Positions 16,601 through 24,729 of a stretch of DNA of 38,787 nucleotides are shown piece after piece. The stretch comes from Kiritimatiellaeota bacterium B1221. Lineage in GTDB: Bacteria > Verrucomicrobiota > Kiritimatiellia > SS1-B-03-39 > UBA6053. The stretch spans positions 1 to 38,787 of the forward strand of contig JARHXX010000034.1 in the NCBI GenBank assembly GCA_029269125.1. Reading direction: 5' to 3'. Each line of letters starts with the position of its first letter. Position 1 is the first letter of the stretch. The notes under the pieces are model-generated. The model made no database searches. It worked only from the letters and a program-made list of their open reading frames with translations, and was not told where the DNA came from. Made by a program: the position numbers and the translations under genes.

Positions 16601-16962
16601 AGGTCAAAGAGGAAATCCTCACACGTTTGGGTGAGACAGGGCTCCAAATAAAAAACGGCTGCGTACAATTCAACAACCTCTTACTGCTTAAAAATGAGTT
16701 TCGGAGCGCTCCGGGAACCCTTCATTGGATAGACCTCAATCACCAGAAGAAGATTTTGGAGGTTCCCGCAGGAAGCTTCGCCTACACCTTCAACCGGGTA
16801 CCGGTACTGATTAAAATAGCCGAGTACGATTCAGTAACCATTTTCCGTAAGGACGGAAGCAGCAAAACACGCTCGGGAAATCAAATCGATCCGAAATCCT
16901 CCCGGGAACTGTTCCTGCATCAGAACCGTATTGAAAAGATTTGTGTGACCCGGAAACTCTAA
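13624..16962 (+). CDS. Large (alpha/alpha)6-barrel glycan phosphorylase/hydrolase-like enzyme
   Basis: A 1112-residue protein without a signal peptide, so cytoplasmic. The N-terminal 300 residues are beta-rich (GGLTAGRKDAEHALFPYTTDD near 34-54). The centre has GNWRD (437-441), DGYNPYR (from 471) and YWGDHQ (499-504). The C-terminal part has SGSMFGYEGLGS and PYSHTPSHGGAKQPGMTGQVKEE. A beta-sandwich followed by a helical barrel with GQVKE-type loops is the plan of GH94-related phosphorylases, and the length fits the GH149/GH161 beta-1,3-glucan phosphorylases; I could not confirm the family. Beside a secreted GH81 endo-1,3-glucanase, a cytoplasmic enzyme that phosphorolyses imported laminari-oligosaccharides would make sense. 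An uncharacterised hydrolase of the same fold is the alternative. Confidence 0.6.
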   Translation: MKDFHCIKDFDRMPPFFMSLVSASDIWAFISSTGGLTAGRKDAEHALFPYTTDDRITENAGNTGPITLIRLPSGKIWQPFSSELPVTLPRQRNLYKHISGDALCFEEVLEEPALAFKYTWRTSPKFGLVRKVEIKNLSDTSIKLDYLDGVQNLLPAGVTTQVQLEFSNLLDAYKRSFLEEPGTLALYTMSSLLTDLAEPSEALRCTTAWSLGLPSATTLICSDQIQNFRSGEDLKSENDVIARRGAFLSATQLTLPPGQNLPYYQIFDVEQDHSDVAALQVALSQPATLLKTLEQDIADGTADLFTKISGADGCQCTEDAVASDHHFSNVVFNCMRGGLFPDGPQIRKHDLALYVETWRKGTLETLLKAFASEPELMEFTAFQSAVSQLEDPDLQRLCNQYLPLTFSRRHGDPSRPWNRFSINLTHEDGSPRLDFQGNWRDLFQNLEALLHSCPAYTPQVISCFLNATTLDGYNPYRVTRSGIEWEKPEPDNPWANIGYWGDHQIIYLLKLLETSEKFFPGELSKQLNQPLFSAADVPYRLLPYAELISRNDGTTVLFDHTRDQQVEDRVSQIGADGKMVHSAEGRIIRVSLIEKLLTLTLAKLGNFVPDGGIWMNTQRPEWNDANNALAGRGISVVTLGYLHRHLLFLQKILSDTSQSSFNISPALATWMSETITILSSLQTPPFNDQQRRKILDQLGASTTAYRELIYADQISGTPCKVSKSEIETLCTVALKACGDSLKANRRPDGMYHAYQVLSFTDTSSASIRKLNLMLEGQVSILSSGILSADETLALLKALRQSDLYRPDQHSYILYPDHRPPRFMEKNQLPANEAEAIPFLKTLLEQNDTQIIRKDCKGNLHFHPDFKNTRDLAKRLERYGNKEDHQAVLDLYETRFDHQAFTGRSGSMFGYEGLGSIYWHMVAKLLLAVQECVTQAGEQGETLETIEALKAAYLDVRDGLGFRKSPEVFGAFPTDPYSHTPSHGGAKQPGMTGQVKEEILTRLGETGLQIKNGCVQFNNLLLLKNEFRSAPGTLHWIDLNHQKKILEVPAGSFAYTFNRVPVLIKIAEYDSVTIFRKDGSSKTRSGNQIDPKSSRELFLHQNRIEKICVTRKL

Positions 16963-16966
16963 CTCT

Positions 16967-17036
16967 ACAAGGTGCAGGCAGAACAGAAAAAGGCCCCATG
17001 TGCAAGGAACTGAATTTTTAAATTCAGACACCTTGT
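16967..17036. repeat. Nested inverted repeats between convergent genes
   Basis: ACAAGGTG (16967-16974) pairs with CACCTTGT (17029-17036), and CTGAATTT/AAATTCAG (17010-17027) forms an inner hairpin. Neither strand has a proper T-run next to the stem, so a classical terminator is not supported, but the structure lies between two convergent genes and may protect the 3' ends. Confidence 0.5.
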
Positions 17037-17117
17037 AAAAAAACATGGTGCAAAAAAAACGGAACACTGAACGCCCCCATACGCCCAAACTCCTCCTTTC
17101 AACGCTTCAGGAAAAGC

Positions 17118-18413
17118 TTATTCCACATAAAACGGCCAGTTGTCCATGCACCCCGAGCCTTTACCGTCTTTTACGGTGACAAACAATCGGTAAGCACCCG
17201 GTTTCCTCGGCGTGGTCAACAATGCATTCCCTTCACCGTCCAGGGCTTTCACCGCATGCGCAACTTTTTCAGGAGCCGCTTCGGCATCTCCGCCAGTTCT
17301 CCGGTCAGTACTTTCCTCCACCACTTCCCATGCATAGGTGAGCGTATCACCATCCGCATCCTTGTACTGCGCCAACACCGCAAAGTTCCTACCGCCTTTC
17401 ACTTTCTGATTTGCCATCGGCATGACGGTTTCTTTCAGGATCGGCGCACGGTTCGCCGGCCACTCACCAGTCCATGCCTTGGCAACCGCATCCACCCGGG
17501 GCGTCTTTTCTCCAGTGGGTAAAAACATACCAAACCAACTGGCGGTCGCCTCCTGCTTGTTCCCCCATACAAACGCATAAGCCCCCAGACACTGCCGGGT
17601 ATCTTCTAAAATCCCTTTGGTGGCCACATAATAAAATCCCGCCTTCTCCCGACTGGTCGGTTCAATCGGCGCATCCCAGGAAGTATGGGCAACCTCCCAC
17701 GGACCCGGCAAACCATACTCGGTAACCGCATACGGTTTTTTCCATCCGTAGGCCTTCAAATTTTTGCCGATATTCTGGGCACCCGCATACGCATTCACCC
17801 CCAAAATATCCACGTCCGGAGCATAGTCCATTACCGCCTGCACTTTATCAGGATTCACATTCGCCACCACGGTCATCACCGGATGGTTCGGATCCAATTC
17901 CTTAATCATCCGGGCCAAATGATTCACCTCTTTCCAAATCACCGGACTGTCACCGCGGGACTGAATCCCTTCCATTTCATTTCCCAGCCCCCAGGACAAC
18001 AAAGCGGGATGATTTCTGAATTGCTTCACCGCCGCCTCCACTGCCGCCCGTTGACCTGCCAACTGGTCCGGATCCGAATAATTAAAATGATGCCGCTCGT
18101 GTCCCAACCAGAGGCCCACGGTAACCGAAATTCCATTTGCATGCGCACGGTCTAAAAGGTCCCGGGTATCCTTTCCCACGCCCCAGGTACGCACAGTATT
18201 GCCACCATTGGCCGCCATCACATCAAAGTAGTGAGTGCCCCCTCCCCCTTTAATCACGTAAGGTTTTCCGTTTTTCAACAACTGAAAACCGCTTTCGGCA
18301 TCACCGGTAATCTCAACGGTTGTGCCCTCCCATTCACTCGGCCCGGCCGCAAATAAAGGTTTGTAAAAAGACATCATAAAAAGGGGAAGGAAAGCGAATC
18401 TGAAGTTCTTCAT
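17118..18413 (-). CDS. Secreted clan GH-A glycosidase (GH2-like TIM barrel)
   Basis: A 431-residue secreted enzyme. A signal peptide covers about residues 1-23. The segment KNGKPYVIKGGGGTHYFDVMAANGGNTVRTW is the usual entry of a GH2-type TIM barrel. LLSWGLGNEMEG supplies the acid/base Glu146 and AVTEYG the nucleophile Glu232, at the ends of strands 4 and 7 as in clan GH-A. Residues from about 325 form a PKD/Ig-like module (YKDADGDTLTYAWEVVEES). There are no N-terminal jelly-roll domains, so it is not a classical beta-galactosidase; similar short proteins act on beta-1,3-glucans as transglycosylases or glucanases. It follows the TPR gene on the same strand and is probably in one operon with it, divergent from GH81. 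Confidence 0.8.
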   Translation of the reverse strand: MKNFRFAFLPLFMMSFYKPLFAAGPSEWEGTTVEITGDAESGFQLLKNGKPYVIKGGGGTHYFDVMAANGGNTVRTWGVGKDTRDLLDRAHANGISVTVGLWLGHERHHFNYSDPDQLAGQRAAVEAAVKQFRNHPALLSWGLGNEMEGIQSRGDSPVIWKEVNHLARMIKELDPNHPVMTVVANVNPDKVQAVMDYAPDVDILGVNAYAGAQNIGKNLKAYGWKKPYAVTEYGLPGPWEVAHTSWDAPIEPTSREKAGFYYVATKGILEDTRQCLGAYAFVWGNKQEATASWFGMFLPTGEKTPRVDAVAKAWTGEWPANRAPILKETVMPMANQKVKGGRNFAVLAQYKDADGDTLTYAWEVVEESTDRRTGGDAEAAPEKVAHAVKALDGEGNALLTTPRKPGAYRLFVTVKDGKGSGCMDNWPFYVE

Positions 18414-18431
18414 AAATATTTCTCACAAGCA

Positions 18432-18451
18432 GGGCGGGAACATTCCCGCCC
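18432..18451 (-). other. Intercistronic hairpin
   Basis: GGGCGGGAA (18432-18440) pairs with TTCCCGCCC (18443-18451). It lies between the TPR gene and the glycosidase gene that follows it, without a T-run, so it is more likely an mRNA stability or processing element than a terminator. Confidence 0.6.
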
Positions 18452-18473
18452 ATGTTAGGACAATCATGTTCAA

Positions 18474-18944
18474 TTAATCAAGCATCGCATCAAATTCCAA
18501 TTGCTTGATGCGCCCGTTGGCAGCATCCGCCGGCTTCCAAAACCAGCCTTTCTCGTCCCAGCACTGGCTCAGGCTCAACTCTTCCACCAAAATTTTGTAG
18601 GCAGCCAGCGCCTCTTTTATTTTTTCCTGCTTTTCCTTCACTTGTCCTTCGATGTACAGACATGTGCCCACATCATTCAAAGCCCAAAATTCGTGTATCG
18701 CTTCCCCGGTGGGTTTCACCTCCAAAGCGGCCTGTTCTTTCTGCTGCTTCTTCGCATCTTCCAAAAACATCTCTTTGCATTTGGCAGTATATTTCAGCGC
18801 CAACTCCAAATCTCCATTTCCATACGCTTCCCACGCTTTCCCGGTCAGGGTCTGTGAACTAAAATCACCAAAATCCTGCGCCGTCACCGTTGCGGCAACC
18901 ACCAGCATACTCATGCATCCAATCAGACTGATCCATTTTTTCAT
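18474..18944 (-). CDS. Secreted small TPR-like protein
   Basis: A 156-residue exported protein: a signal peptide (residues 1-22, ending VTAQ), then helices with the spacing of tetratricopeptide repeats (GKAWEAYGNGDLELALKYTAKCKEMF, then WALNDVGTCLYIEGQVKEKQEKIKEALAAYKILVEE). TPR modules carry protein-protein contacts. A GGAG site precedes the ATG. It is the first gene of the minus-strand unit that includes the glycosidase, and it is read away from GH81 across the region with palindrome site 5. It may hold envelope enzymes together; no enzymatic residues are seen. Confidence 0.7.
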   Translation of the reverse strand: MKKWISLIGCMSMLVVAATVTAQDFGDFSSQTLTGKAWEAYGNGDLELALKYTAKCKEMFLEDAKKQQKEQAALEVKPTGEAIHEFWALNDVGTCLYIEGQVKEKQEKIKEALAAYKILVEELSLSQCWDEKGWFWKPADAANGRIKQLEFDAMLD

Positions 18945-18985
18945 TTCTTGTCTCCAAACAGGGGGGGTAATATATTTCTAATAAC

Positions 18986-19000
18986 CATACTAGTTGTATG
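18986..19000. promoter_or_regulatory. TACTAGTA-type palindrome, site 5 (divergent control region)
   Basis: CATACTAGTTGTATG has the core CATACTAGT and the dyad CATAC-N5-GTATG. It lies midway between the TPR gene and the GH81 gene, so one bound regulator could control both directions. The match to site 1 is 8 of 12. Confidence 0.5.
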
Positions 19001-19045
19001 TTGGTTTATTATTTACATAGATACGGTTTTTTGTAAAGGGCAAGG

Positions 19046-21880
19046 ATGAAATATTTTATGACGCCTCCTTTAGCGACCCTGCTTCTCCTCGTCGGATTCC
19101 GGCTTCAAGCCGCGGATGCCATTTCCGCTGGAAAAGGCTCCTTTGCCTCCGCAGCGCCCCTGCACGAAAAAGTGATTGCGCTTTACGAAAAGAACCCCTT
19201 ACTTGGCCCCCAAGCACGGAACCGTCCGCTTCCCACCAACGATTGGTGGACCACCCTCCTCACCGAAGCCCCCTTTCCCGGAACCCTCTGGGACATGCCC
19301 CTGACCGTGAAACCCGATGCCCATGGTCTCTCCATTGCCATGCCCATGGGTTGGTCAGAAAAGGGTACCCATCTTGATCCGGGGACCCCTCTGCAAATAT
19401 CGGGCATTCCCAAAACGCCGGGTATGGCGGATGGCAGTATTCTGCTTTTCGATTTTGAGGAAGGGCTTTGGCCCAAAGACTGGAACCGCAGTGGTGATGC
19501 ATTTGGCGATATTCCGATGCCCTACACCCAACACGGAGCCTCCAACCCGAGTGGCAGCGCCTACGCCTGTTCCTTTTACGGTGCGGATCAGGCCACAGGC
19601 ACCCTCACTTCCCCGGCCTTCATTCTCAACCGTGACTACATTCACCTCCGGGTCTCCGGCGGCAATGATCCCGATCGTCTCGGCGTCGAACTGGTGGTGA
19701 ACGACAAAGTGATCCACCGTGCCGTCGGTGATCAATCCAACCATTTAAAGGATCACCGTTGGGATGTAAAAGCGTGGAAAGGACAACGCGCACAGATTCG
19801 CTTGATCGACCATCACACCGGAGGCTGGGGATTTATTGCGGCGGATGCCATCCTGCTTAGCGACCGCCCCGAACCGCCCGACCCCGGTGTCTTCAGCCGT
19901 TGCTCCACATTGGACTGGGGCGACTGGTCCGTGCAGTTCGGACTTCACGCAGGTGGCGCTTCCCGTTTCGAAGTAACCCTCGCGCGGGGCATGCCTTTCG
20001 TTTGGATTGAGGCCAAAGAAATGCAACCGCAACTTATTATCCGGGAAAAAGATGTCCTCCTCGCACTTGACGGATCCAGCATCACCTTTCCCTATCCCCG
20101 ACCGGAATTCATCATCTCCCGCGAACAACGCCTGTTTACGGTCCATGCCCCCGCCAACACCCAATGGAAAAAACGAGGAAGCACCCTGATTCCGGTTTCC
20201 ACGTCCCCGATTCCCTTTTTGGTGATCGGCGCCCTGCCCGAACTGAATCGCGCCAGCGCCTTTTCTAAATTTGCCTTCGCCATCCCCCGCGACACCCTCT
20301 ACGAATGGGAGGCCCTACCCGAAAAAGCTGAAATCCTCACCCGATGGACCGTCAAAGCCGAAGCCCTCCAAGGGAATACGCAACGGGTCCTCCAGGGCTG
20401 GCTTCCTCATCACTGGCGGATCACCCGGCATAATTTAAAATGGGCTCCCCTGCATTATCAAACCCAACGCGGAGAAATGAAAGTCTCATACGGCTCCCAA
20501 TTCGAAATCACATATCCCTTCTACGGACTCCCCATCACCCTGCCCCTTGCCGATGAAAAGGATCCGCTCACTCCCCGGTTTCATCCGGAAGTTTTGGACG
20601 ATCACCTGACCCAGTGGATCAACGAACGCGCGAACCGCCCTCCCGCAGACCGCGCGGGCAAAGACACCTACTGGGGTGGAAAAGAAATTTTGGCGCTGGC
20701 CCGAACCGCCACCCTCGCCCAACAACGGAACCATCCCAAAGCCCGGGAGGCCATCGACATGCTGCGGGAAGCCCTCAGCGACTGGTGCACCTACACTCCC
20801 GGCGAAGATGCCCGCTACTTTGCACACTATCCCGCTCCATGGAACGGACTGGTGGGATTCAATCCCAGTTACGGATCGGAAACATTTAGTGATGCCCATT
20901 TTCATCATGGATACTTCACCCTCTCCGCCGCCATGCTCATCCGCCTGGATCCGGCATGGGGAAAAGACTACGCCCCCCTTCTCAAACAAATCGCCCTTCA
21001 TTATGCCAACCCCGAACGCGATTCTGCCCACTTCCCCTTTCTTCGCACCTTCTCCCCGTGGATCGGTCACTCCTATGCCTCAGGCAGCTCCAGCACCAAC
21101 GACGGCAACAATCAGGAGTCCACTTCCGAATCCATGATGGGCTGGGCCGGACTCTTCCTTCTCGGCGTCACCCTCGAAGATCCCGACTTGCGGGATACAG
21201 GTATGATGGGAATGGCGGTGGAAACCGAAGCCATCCGCGAATACTGGAACGATTATTATGGCTGGAAAAACCCGGCAGATTCCCCCACTTTTCCCGAAGC
21301 CTATCGTAAACAACATAGTATCGTGGGAGTGCGGCGTGACCGCGACATGGGCTACTTCACCTGGTTCAGTGGTGAAGCCAAACACATTTACGGCATCCAA
21401 TGGTTTCCCACCTGGACCCACCTGCAATACCTCGGATTGGATGATCCCCGGTTTGTCAAAGAACAGTCCGCCGCCATGCTTGCACGTCAGCCCGCCACCG
21501 ACAACCACCAAGGCTTCACTTCACTCGGAAGCGAATGGGGACAGGTCGCCCTCGGTCAACTGATGTGGGGAGATCCGGCCAAAGTCTGCAAAATCTTAGA
21601 GCTGTCGATTGAGACCGGAGGCCCCCTGGGTACCTGGCAAAACGGAGGGGTCATCTACGCCATGGCCCACAGCTTAAGGCAATTCGGGCGCCCCTCCCCC
21701 CGCCTGCGCAGCAACCTCGCCACCGGAACCGTATATGTATCTGCGGAAGGCATCCGCCATTGGATAGGATGGAACCCCTCCCCGGAAACGAAACAGGTCC
21801 ACATCCTCGAAGATCAAAAAGTCATTCACAGTTTCCAACTTCCTGCCGGAATCGGTCCACATACCCAAAAGATTCCATAG
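19046..21880 (+). CDS. GH81 endo-1,3-beta-glucanase with inserted levanase-type module
   Basis: A 944-residue secreted laminarinase. A signal peptide covers 1-22. RPLPTNDWWTTLL (60-72) and LWDMPLTVKP (81-90) open the GH81 beta-sandwich. The helical barrel carries DAHFHHGYF (Asp616, probable acid) and NDGNNQESTSESM (Glu691 and Glu695, the probable base region). Residues about 131-273 interrupt the sandwich. This insert (DFEEG.....W..SGDAFGD, then GATGTLTSPAFILNRDYI, ending TGGWGFIAADAI) matches the module found N-terminal in GH32 levanases and related enzymes, a probable carbohydrate-binding domain. A good ribosome binding site (GGGCAAGG) precedes the ATG. GH81 enzymes cut laminarin; the insert may add substrate contact. 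Confidence 0.9.
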   Translation: MKYFMTPPLATLLLLVGFRLQAADAISAGKGSFASAAPLHEKVIALYEKNPLLGPQARNRPLPTNDWWTTLLTEAPFPGTLWDMPLTVKPDAHGLSIAMPMGWSEKGTHLDPGTPLQISGIPKTPGMADGSILLFDFEEGLWPKDWNRSGDAFGDIPMPYTQHGASNPSGSAYACSFYGADQATGTLTSPAFILNRDYIHLRVSGGNDPDRLGVELVVNDKVIHRAVGDQSNHLKDHRWDVKAWKGQRAQIRLIDHHTGGWGFIAADAILLSDRPEPPDPGVFSRCSTLDWGDWSVQFGLHAGGASRFEVTLARGMPFVWIEAKEMQPQLIIREKDVLLALDGSSITFPYPRPEFIISREQRLFTVHAPANTQWKKRGSTLIPVSTSPIPFLVIGALPELNRASAFSKFAFAIPRDTLYEWEALPEKAEILTRWTVKAEALQGNTQRVLQGWLPHHWRITRHNLKWAPLHYQTQRGEMKVSYGSQFEITYPFYGLPITLPLADEKDPLTPRFHPEVLDDHLTQWINERANRPPADRAGKDTYWGGKEILALARTATLAQQRNHPKAREAIDMLREALSDWCTYTPGEDARYFAHYPAPWNGLVGFNPSYGSETFSDAHFHHGYFTLSAAMLIRLDPAWGKDYAPLLKQIALHYANPERDSAHFPFLRTFSPWIGHSYASGSSSTNDGNNQESTSESMMGWAGLFLLGVTLEDPDLRDTGMMGMAVETEAIREYWNDYYGWKNPADSPTFPEAYRKQHSIVGVRRDRDMGYFTWFSGEAKHIYGIQWFPTWTHLQYLGLDDPRFVKEQSAAMLARQPATDNHQGFTSLGSEWGQVALGQLMWGDPAKVCKILELSIETGGPLGTWQNGGVIYAMAHSLRQFGRPSPRLRSNLATGTVYVSAEGIRHWIGWNPSPETKQVHILEDQKVIHSFQLPAGIGPHTQKIP

Positions 21881-21963
21881 TGGTCGTCAACCAAAACTGT
21901 GCTACCTCTGTCTGAAAATACAGTAACTATTGACTCTACCCACCCTTTTGATACTGAAATTCC

Positions 21964-23064
21964 ATGACACCTCCAGAAAACCGGAAACGAACCTACTTGT
22001 ACAAACAGCTTGCGGATAAACTCCGGAGTGAAATTAAAGAAGGTGTTTATCACGCCGATGAACGGCTCCCTTCCATGGATGACTTATCGCAACAGTACTC
22101 CATGAACCGCATCACCGTAAAACGGGCCTTGTCCGAATTACGGGCGGAAGGGCTTATTTATTCGATTCCGGCCCAGGGGACCTATGTCGCCAAAAAAGAA
22201 TCCCATGTGGCCCCCACCGCGAATAACGATCGCAAAACCATCGGCCTCGTCCTCTCCGGTATTCACCCCCACTCTTACGGCTCCTATCATGTCGATATCG
22301 TCACCGGCATTCAGGAAGCGCTCAGTGATATCGAATGGTACCTCATGCTGGTCACCCTTTCCGAACCCTCGGAAGACCGCGCCTACGAACACGTGATGCA
22401 AATCCAGCTCGACGGCGCCATTTATCTCGGAAGCTTTGAACCCGCCCTCCTCCGCCGCTTAGTGAAAAATGGGCCGCCCGCGGTGCTCATCGATCAAAAA
22501 ATGCGGGGCCTCAAAAGTGATATCATCAATGTGGATAATTACGGAGGCGCTTATGAGGCCACCAGTTATTTGATCGAACTCGGGCACCGCAGTCTCGCCT
22601 GCGTCACCGGATTTGCCGGCCACATTACCAACGAACGGAAAGAAGGCGTGATCGATGCCTGGGCCGAACACAAGTTACCCCCATCCGCCATTCATTGGAT
22701 TGACGGAAACTATCAGCGGGAAACCGGATGTACAGCGGCCGAAAAAGTACTGAAATACAAAAACCGTCCAACCGCCATCTTTTGTTTTAACGATGAAATG
22801 GCCGCCGGCGCTCTGCAAACCTTATTGGCCAGCGGCAAGGTCAAGGTGCCGGAAGACATTTCCGTGATGGGTTTTGATAATATTAACTGGACCATGGCCA
22901 CCTACCCCCAGCTCAGCACCGTTCAAGTGGAACGCTTCGCCATGGGTAAACTGGCCGTACAACGTTTGCAGGATACCCTCATTAATCCCGAACACACTCC
23001 CACTTCCACTGCGGTGCGCACCCAACTGAAAGAGCGGGACAGCACCTCCGCTCCCGCAAAATAA
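21964..23064 (+). CDS. GntR-LacI hybrid transcription regulator
   Basis: A 366-residue regulator with two parts. Residues about 11-75 form a GntR-type winged helix (LYKQLADKLRSEIKEGVYHADERLPS, then MNRITVKRALSELRAEGLIYS). From about residue 90 there is a LacI/GalR-type periplasmic-binding sensor domain (TIGLVLSGIHP, then FCFNDEMAAGAL and DISVMGFDNINW). This layout is that of AraR-like sugar regulators, which are common in Verrucomicrobia. It is the first gene after GH81 and the obvious candidate to read the palindromes at sites 1 to 5. The inducer is probably a glucan-derived sugar (inference). There is no ribosome binding site, and the ATG lies close to a weak promoter (TTGACT at 21930-21935), so a very short leader is possible. 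Confidence 0.85.
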   Translation: MTPPENRKRTYLYKQLADKLRSEIKEGVYHADERLPSMDDLSQQYSMNRITVKRALSELRAEGLIYSIPAQGTYVAKKESHVAPTANNDRKTIGLVLSGIHPHSYGSYHVDIVTGIQEALSDIEWYLMLVTLSEPSEDRAYEHVMQIQLDGAIYLGSFEPALLRRLVKNGPPAVLIDQKMRGLKSDIINVDNYGGAYEATSYLIELGHRSLACVTGFAGHITNERKEGVIDAWAEHKLPPSAIHWIDGNYQRETGCTAAEKVLKYKNRPTAIFCFNDEMAAGALQTLLASGKVKVPEDISVMGFDNINWTMATYPQLSTVQVERFAMGKLAVQRLQDTLINPEHTPTSTAVRTQLKERDSTSAPAK

Positions 23065-23266
23065 ACGCTTTGACACCTGCATTTCAGGTGAGGGTTACCT
23101 ACACCTCAATTCAAAAAGAGCGGTTCATGCTTGAGAAACCATGACGGCGGGAAGACGTCGCTCCGGAGGGCCCGCGTCCCGCGGTCGAACAAGCGCTGAT
23201 CAGGTATCCGTGATCAGCACCCGGAATTCCGCTTTTAGCCCCCCCAACAAACGAAGTTCTCCAAAC
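23065..23266. repeat. Intergenic region with REP-like inverted repeats
   Basis: No gene is seen. It holds a GC-rich dyad near 23141-23183 (GGCGGGA against TCCCGCGG) and a second one, GCTGATCA (23195-23202) with TGATCAGC (23211-23218). A stem CACCTG/CAGGTG directly follows the regulator gene (about 23073-23090) but has no T-run. Confidence 0.5.
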
Positions 23267-23302
23267 AAAAAAAATGGGCATCACCACTTACGCGGGATGC
23301 CC
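23267..23302 (-). terminator. Intrinsic terminator of PEP-CTERM gene
   Basis: On the minus strand, GGGCATC pairs with GATGCCC (23276-23282 with 23296-23302) and a T-run follows (A-run at 23267-23274 on the plus strand). Confidence 0.85.
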
Positions 23303-23335
23303 AAATGAAGCACGGCCGGAGAAGCCGTACTGCTT

Positions 23336-24079
23336 TTACTTCTTGCGACGGAAGAACAGCAGCGCGCCACCAGCCACCATCAGCAATAACACTGAGGAAG
23401 GTTCGGGGATGGCGGTAATAGACATTGATTTAATTGACGGAGCACTTTGAAGCTGTGTAGCTGAAAAACGCACATAGTATGCTCCATTTCCACCAGTAGC
23501 AGGATCAAAACTGAAATCTGAACGAGTGGAACCAGGGAGGTCTGAGCGCGTAGCAGTATAGGTTTGAGCTCCATAATCTACAGTTAATGTTACCGTCACA
23601 TCTGTATTTTCAGCCCATTGATCACTACCTGCAAATCCGTCGAAATATTCATCATTGCCTGTTTTGACATCATCAATAATCTTAAACAAGCCAACGGGCA
23701 CAATATGCAACGTAAGTTCGGATTTTCCGGGTTCAGTATAATCCTCTCCAATACTGAAAGACATACCGGTATATTGACCGGCAACCTTGGTACCCGGGTC
23801 AAAGGTAAACGAATATTCAATAATTGAGCTCGCAGGATTAAAAACTTCACCCACTTCACCGGCACTGAAAGTCCGATCAACACCTTTGTCCCACCCCCCG
23901 GCAACTTGATCAACCGCACCGCCTGCCACCGTGAAGAATCCTGTATCTCCACCCCAACCGTCTTGTCCCACTATTTCACCATCTGCGTACGAGGAAAAAT
24001 TTATGGTTGCGGCAGATGCTATCGAGGCAACGAGACCTACCAAGGTAAGAGCCGTAGATTTAAATAATGTAGATTTCAT
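23336..24079 (-). CDS. PEP-CTERM surface protein
   Basis: A 247-residue exported protein. The ATG at 24079 is chosen: it gives MKSTLFKSTALTLVGLVASIASA, a clean signal peptide, whereas the longer frame adds 14 polar residues. The body (INFSSYADGEIVGQDGWGGDTGFF at the mature N-terminus) is a beta-sandwich type with FDPGTKVAGQYTGMSFSIGED and TVTLTVDYGAQTYTAT, resembling laminin-G or concanavalin-like surface modules. The C-terminus has IPEPS, a hydrophobic helix and RRKK. It has its own terminator. Its upstream region carries two copies of an AT-rich motif that also precedes the PEP-CTERM gene at 25368. Confidence 0.8.
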   Translation of the reverse strand: MKSTLFKSTALTLVGLVASIASAATINFSSYADGEIVGQDGWGGDTGFFTVAGGAVDQVAGGWDKGVDRTFSAGEVGEVFNPASSIIEYSFTFDPGTKVAGQYTGMSFSIGEDYTEPGKSELTLHIVPVGLFKIIDDVKTGNDEYFDGFAGSDQWAENTDVTVTLTVDYGAQTYTATRSDLPGSTRSDFSFDPATGGNGAYYVRFSATQLQSAPSIKSMSITAIPEPSSVLLLMVAGGALLFFRRKK

Positions 24080-24654
24080 AATGGATACTCTGTGTGTGTG
24101 GTTATCATTTTCTCCGAACAATTCACACGTCGGTGGTTCTGGATTGCCTGAAGTTTAACCCTTCCACGTTTAGCAAACAATAATAAACTTTATTAAATAA
24201 CAACTTTTTTAAACATTATTAAATATTATAAAACACCCTGTTTTCATTGGCTGTTTTAGACTTTTAAACATCAAATCATATATCATATAGGAGGGTTTTT
24301 CAGAAATTCTGAAATTTTTGCCGGTTTGAGGTGCATCAGGATCTTATTTTGAATTCCCCACTTTACAGACTGAAATTTCTGAACATCATTTGCCCCTCTT
24401 CTCCCCATATCCCCGTCACAAATCCCTCCTCCTGCCGAAAGGTTTTAAGATGAACGGCCGGTGTGAAATTTAAAGAAGAGGATGCGGTGTGTACCGCCAC
24501 TTTCCAGGGCTGAAGTCTTCATCAAAATTCCTCGTCCGCGAGAGGCAAAGCGCAAGTATCAGAAGCCGCCTAGACATACGAATCTTGTTGGGAGTTCATC
24601 CGTCAACCCGGGAAGGCTCCGCGGAAAGCGGCCTCCTGCCCCCAAGCTTGCAAT
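24080..24654. other. Intergenic region upstream of PEP-CTERM gene
   Basis: About 575 bases without a supported gene. The first 160 are strongly AT-rich and hold the two motif copies (24184-24199, 24210-24225). The rest (24300-24650) is of mixed composition. A short open frame at 24482-24751 runs over the terminator and lacks a ribosome binding site, so it was not accepted. Confidence 0.5.
24177..24225 (-). promoter_or_regulatory. AT-rich operator-like motif, two copies
   Basis: TAAACTTTATTAAATA (24184-24199) and TAAACATTATTAAATA (24210-24225) differ at one base and start 26 bases apart. A third copy lies upstream of the next PEP-CTERM gene (25469-25484). The 25-base context at 24177-24201 matches the one at 25462-25486 in 22 positions. 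Confidence 0.55.
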
Positions 24655-24687
24655 AAAAAAAAAGCATTCTCACAATTGTGAGAATGC
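24655..24687 (-). terminator. Intrinsic terminator of PEP-CTERM gene
   Basis: A perfect 24-base palindrome, with arms GCATTCTCACAA and TTGTGAGAATGC (24664-24687), is followed on the minus strand by nine T (A-run 24655-24663 on the plus strand). Confidence 0.9.
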
Positions 24688-24729
24688 CCCATCGCGCTAT
24701 ATCTCGAACGTTATCGCTTCATATTCATC

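Noticed and set aside
16967..17036. Nested inverted repeats as an intrinsic terminator.
   Set aside because: No T-run next to the stem in either direction of transcription; listed as an inverted repeat only.
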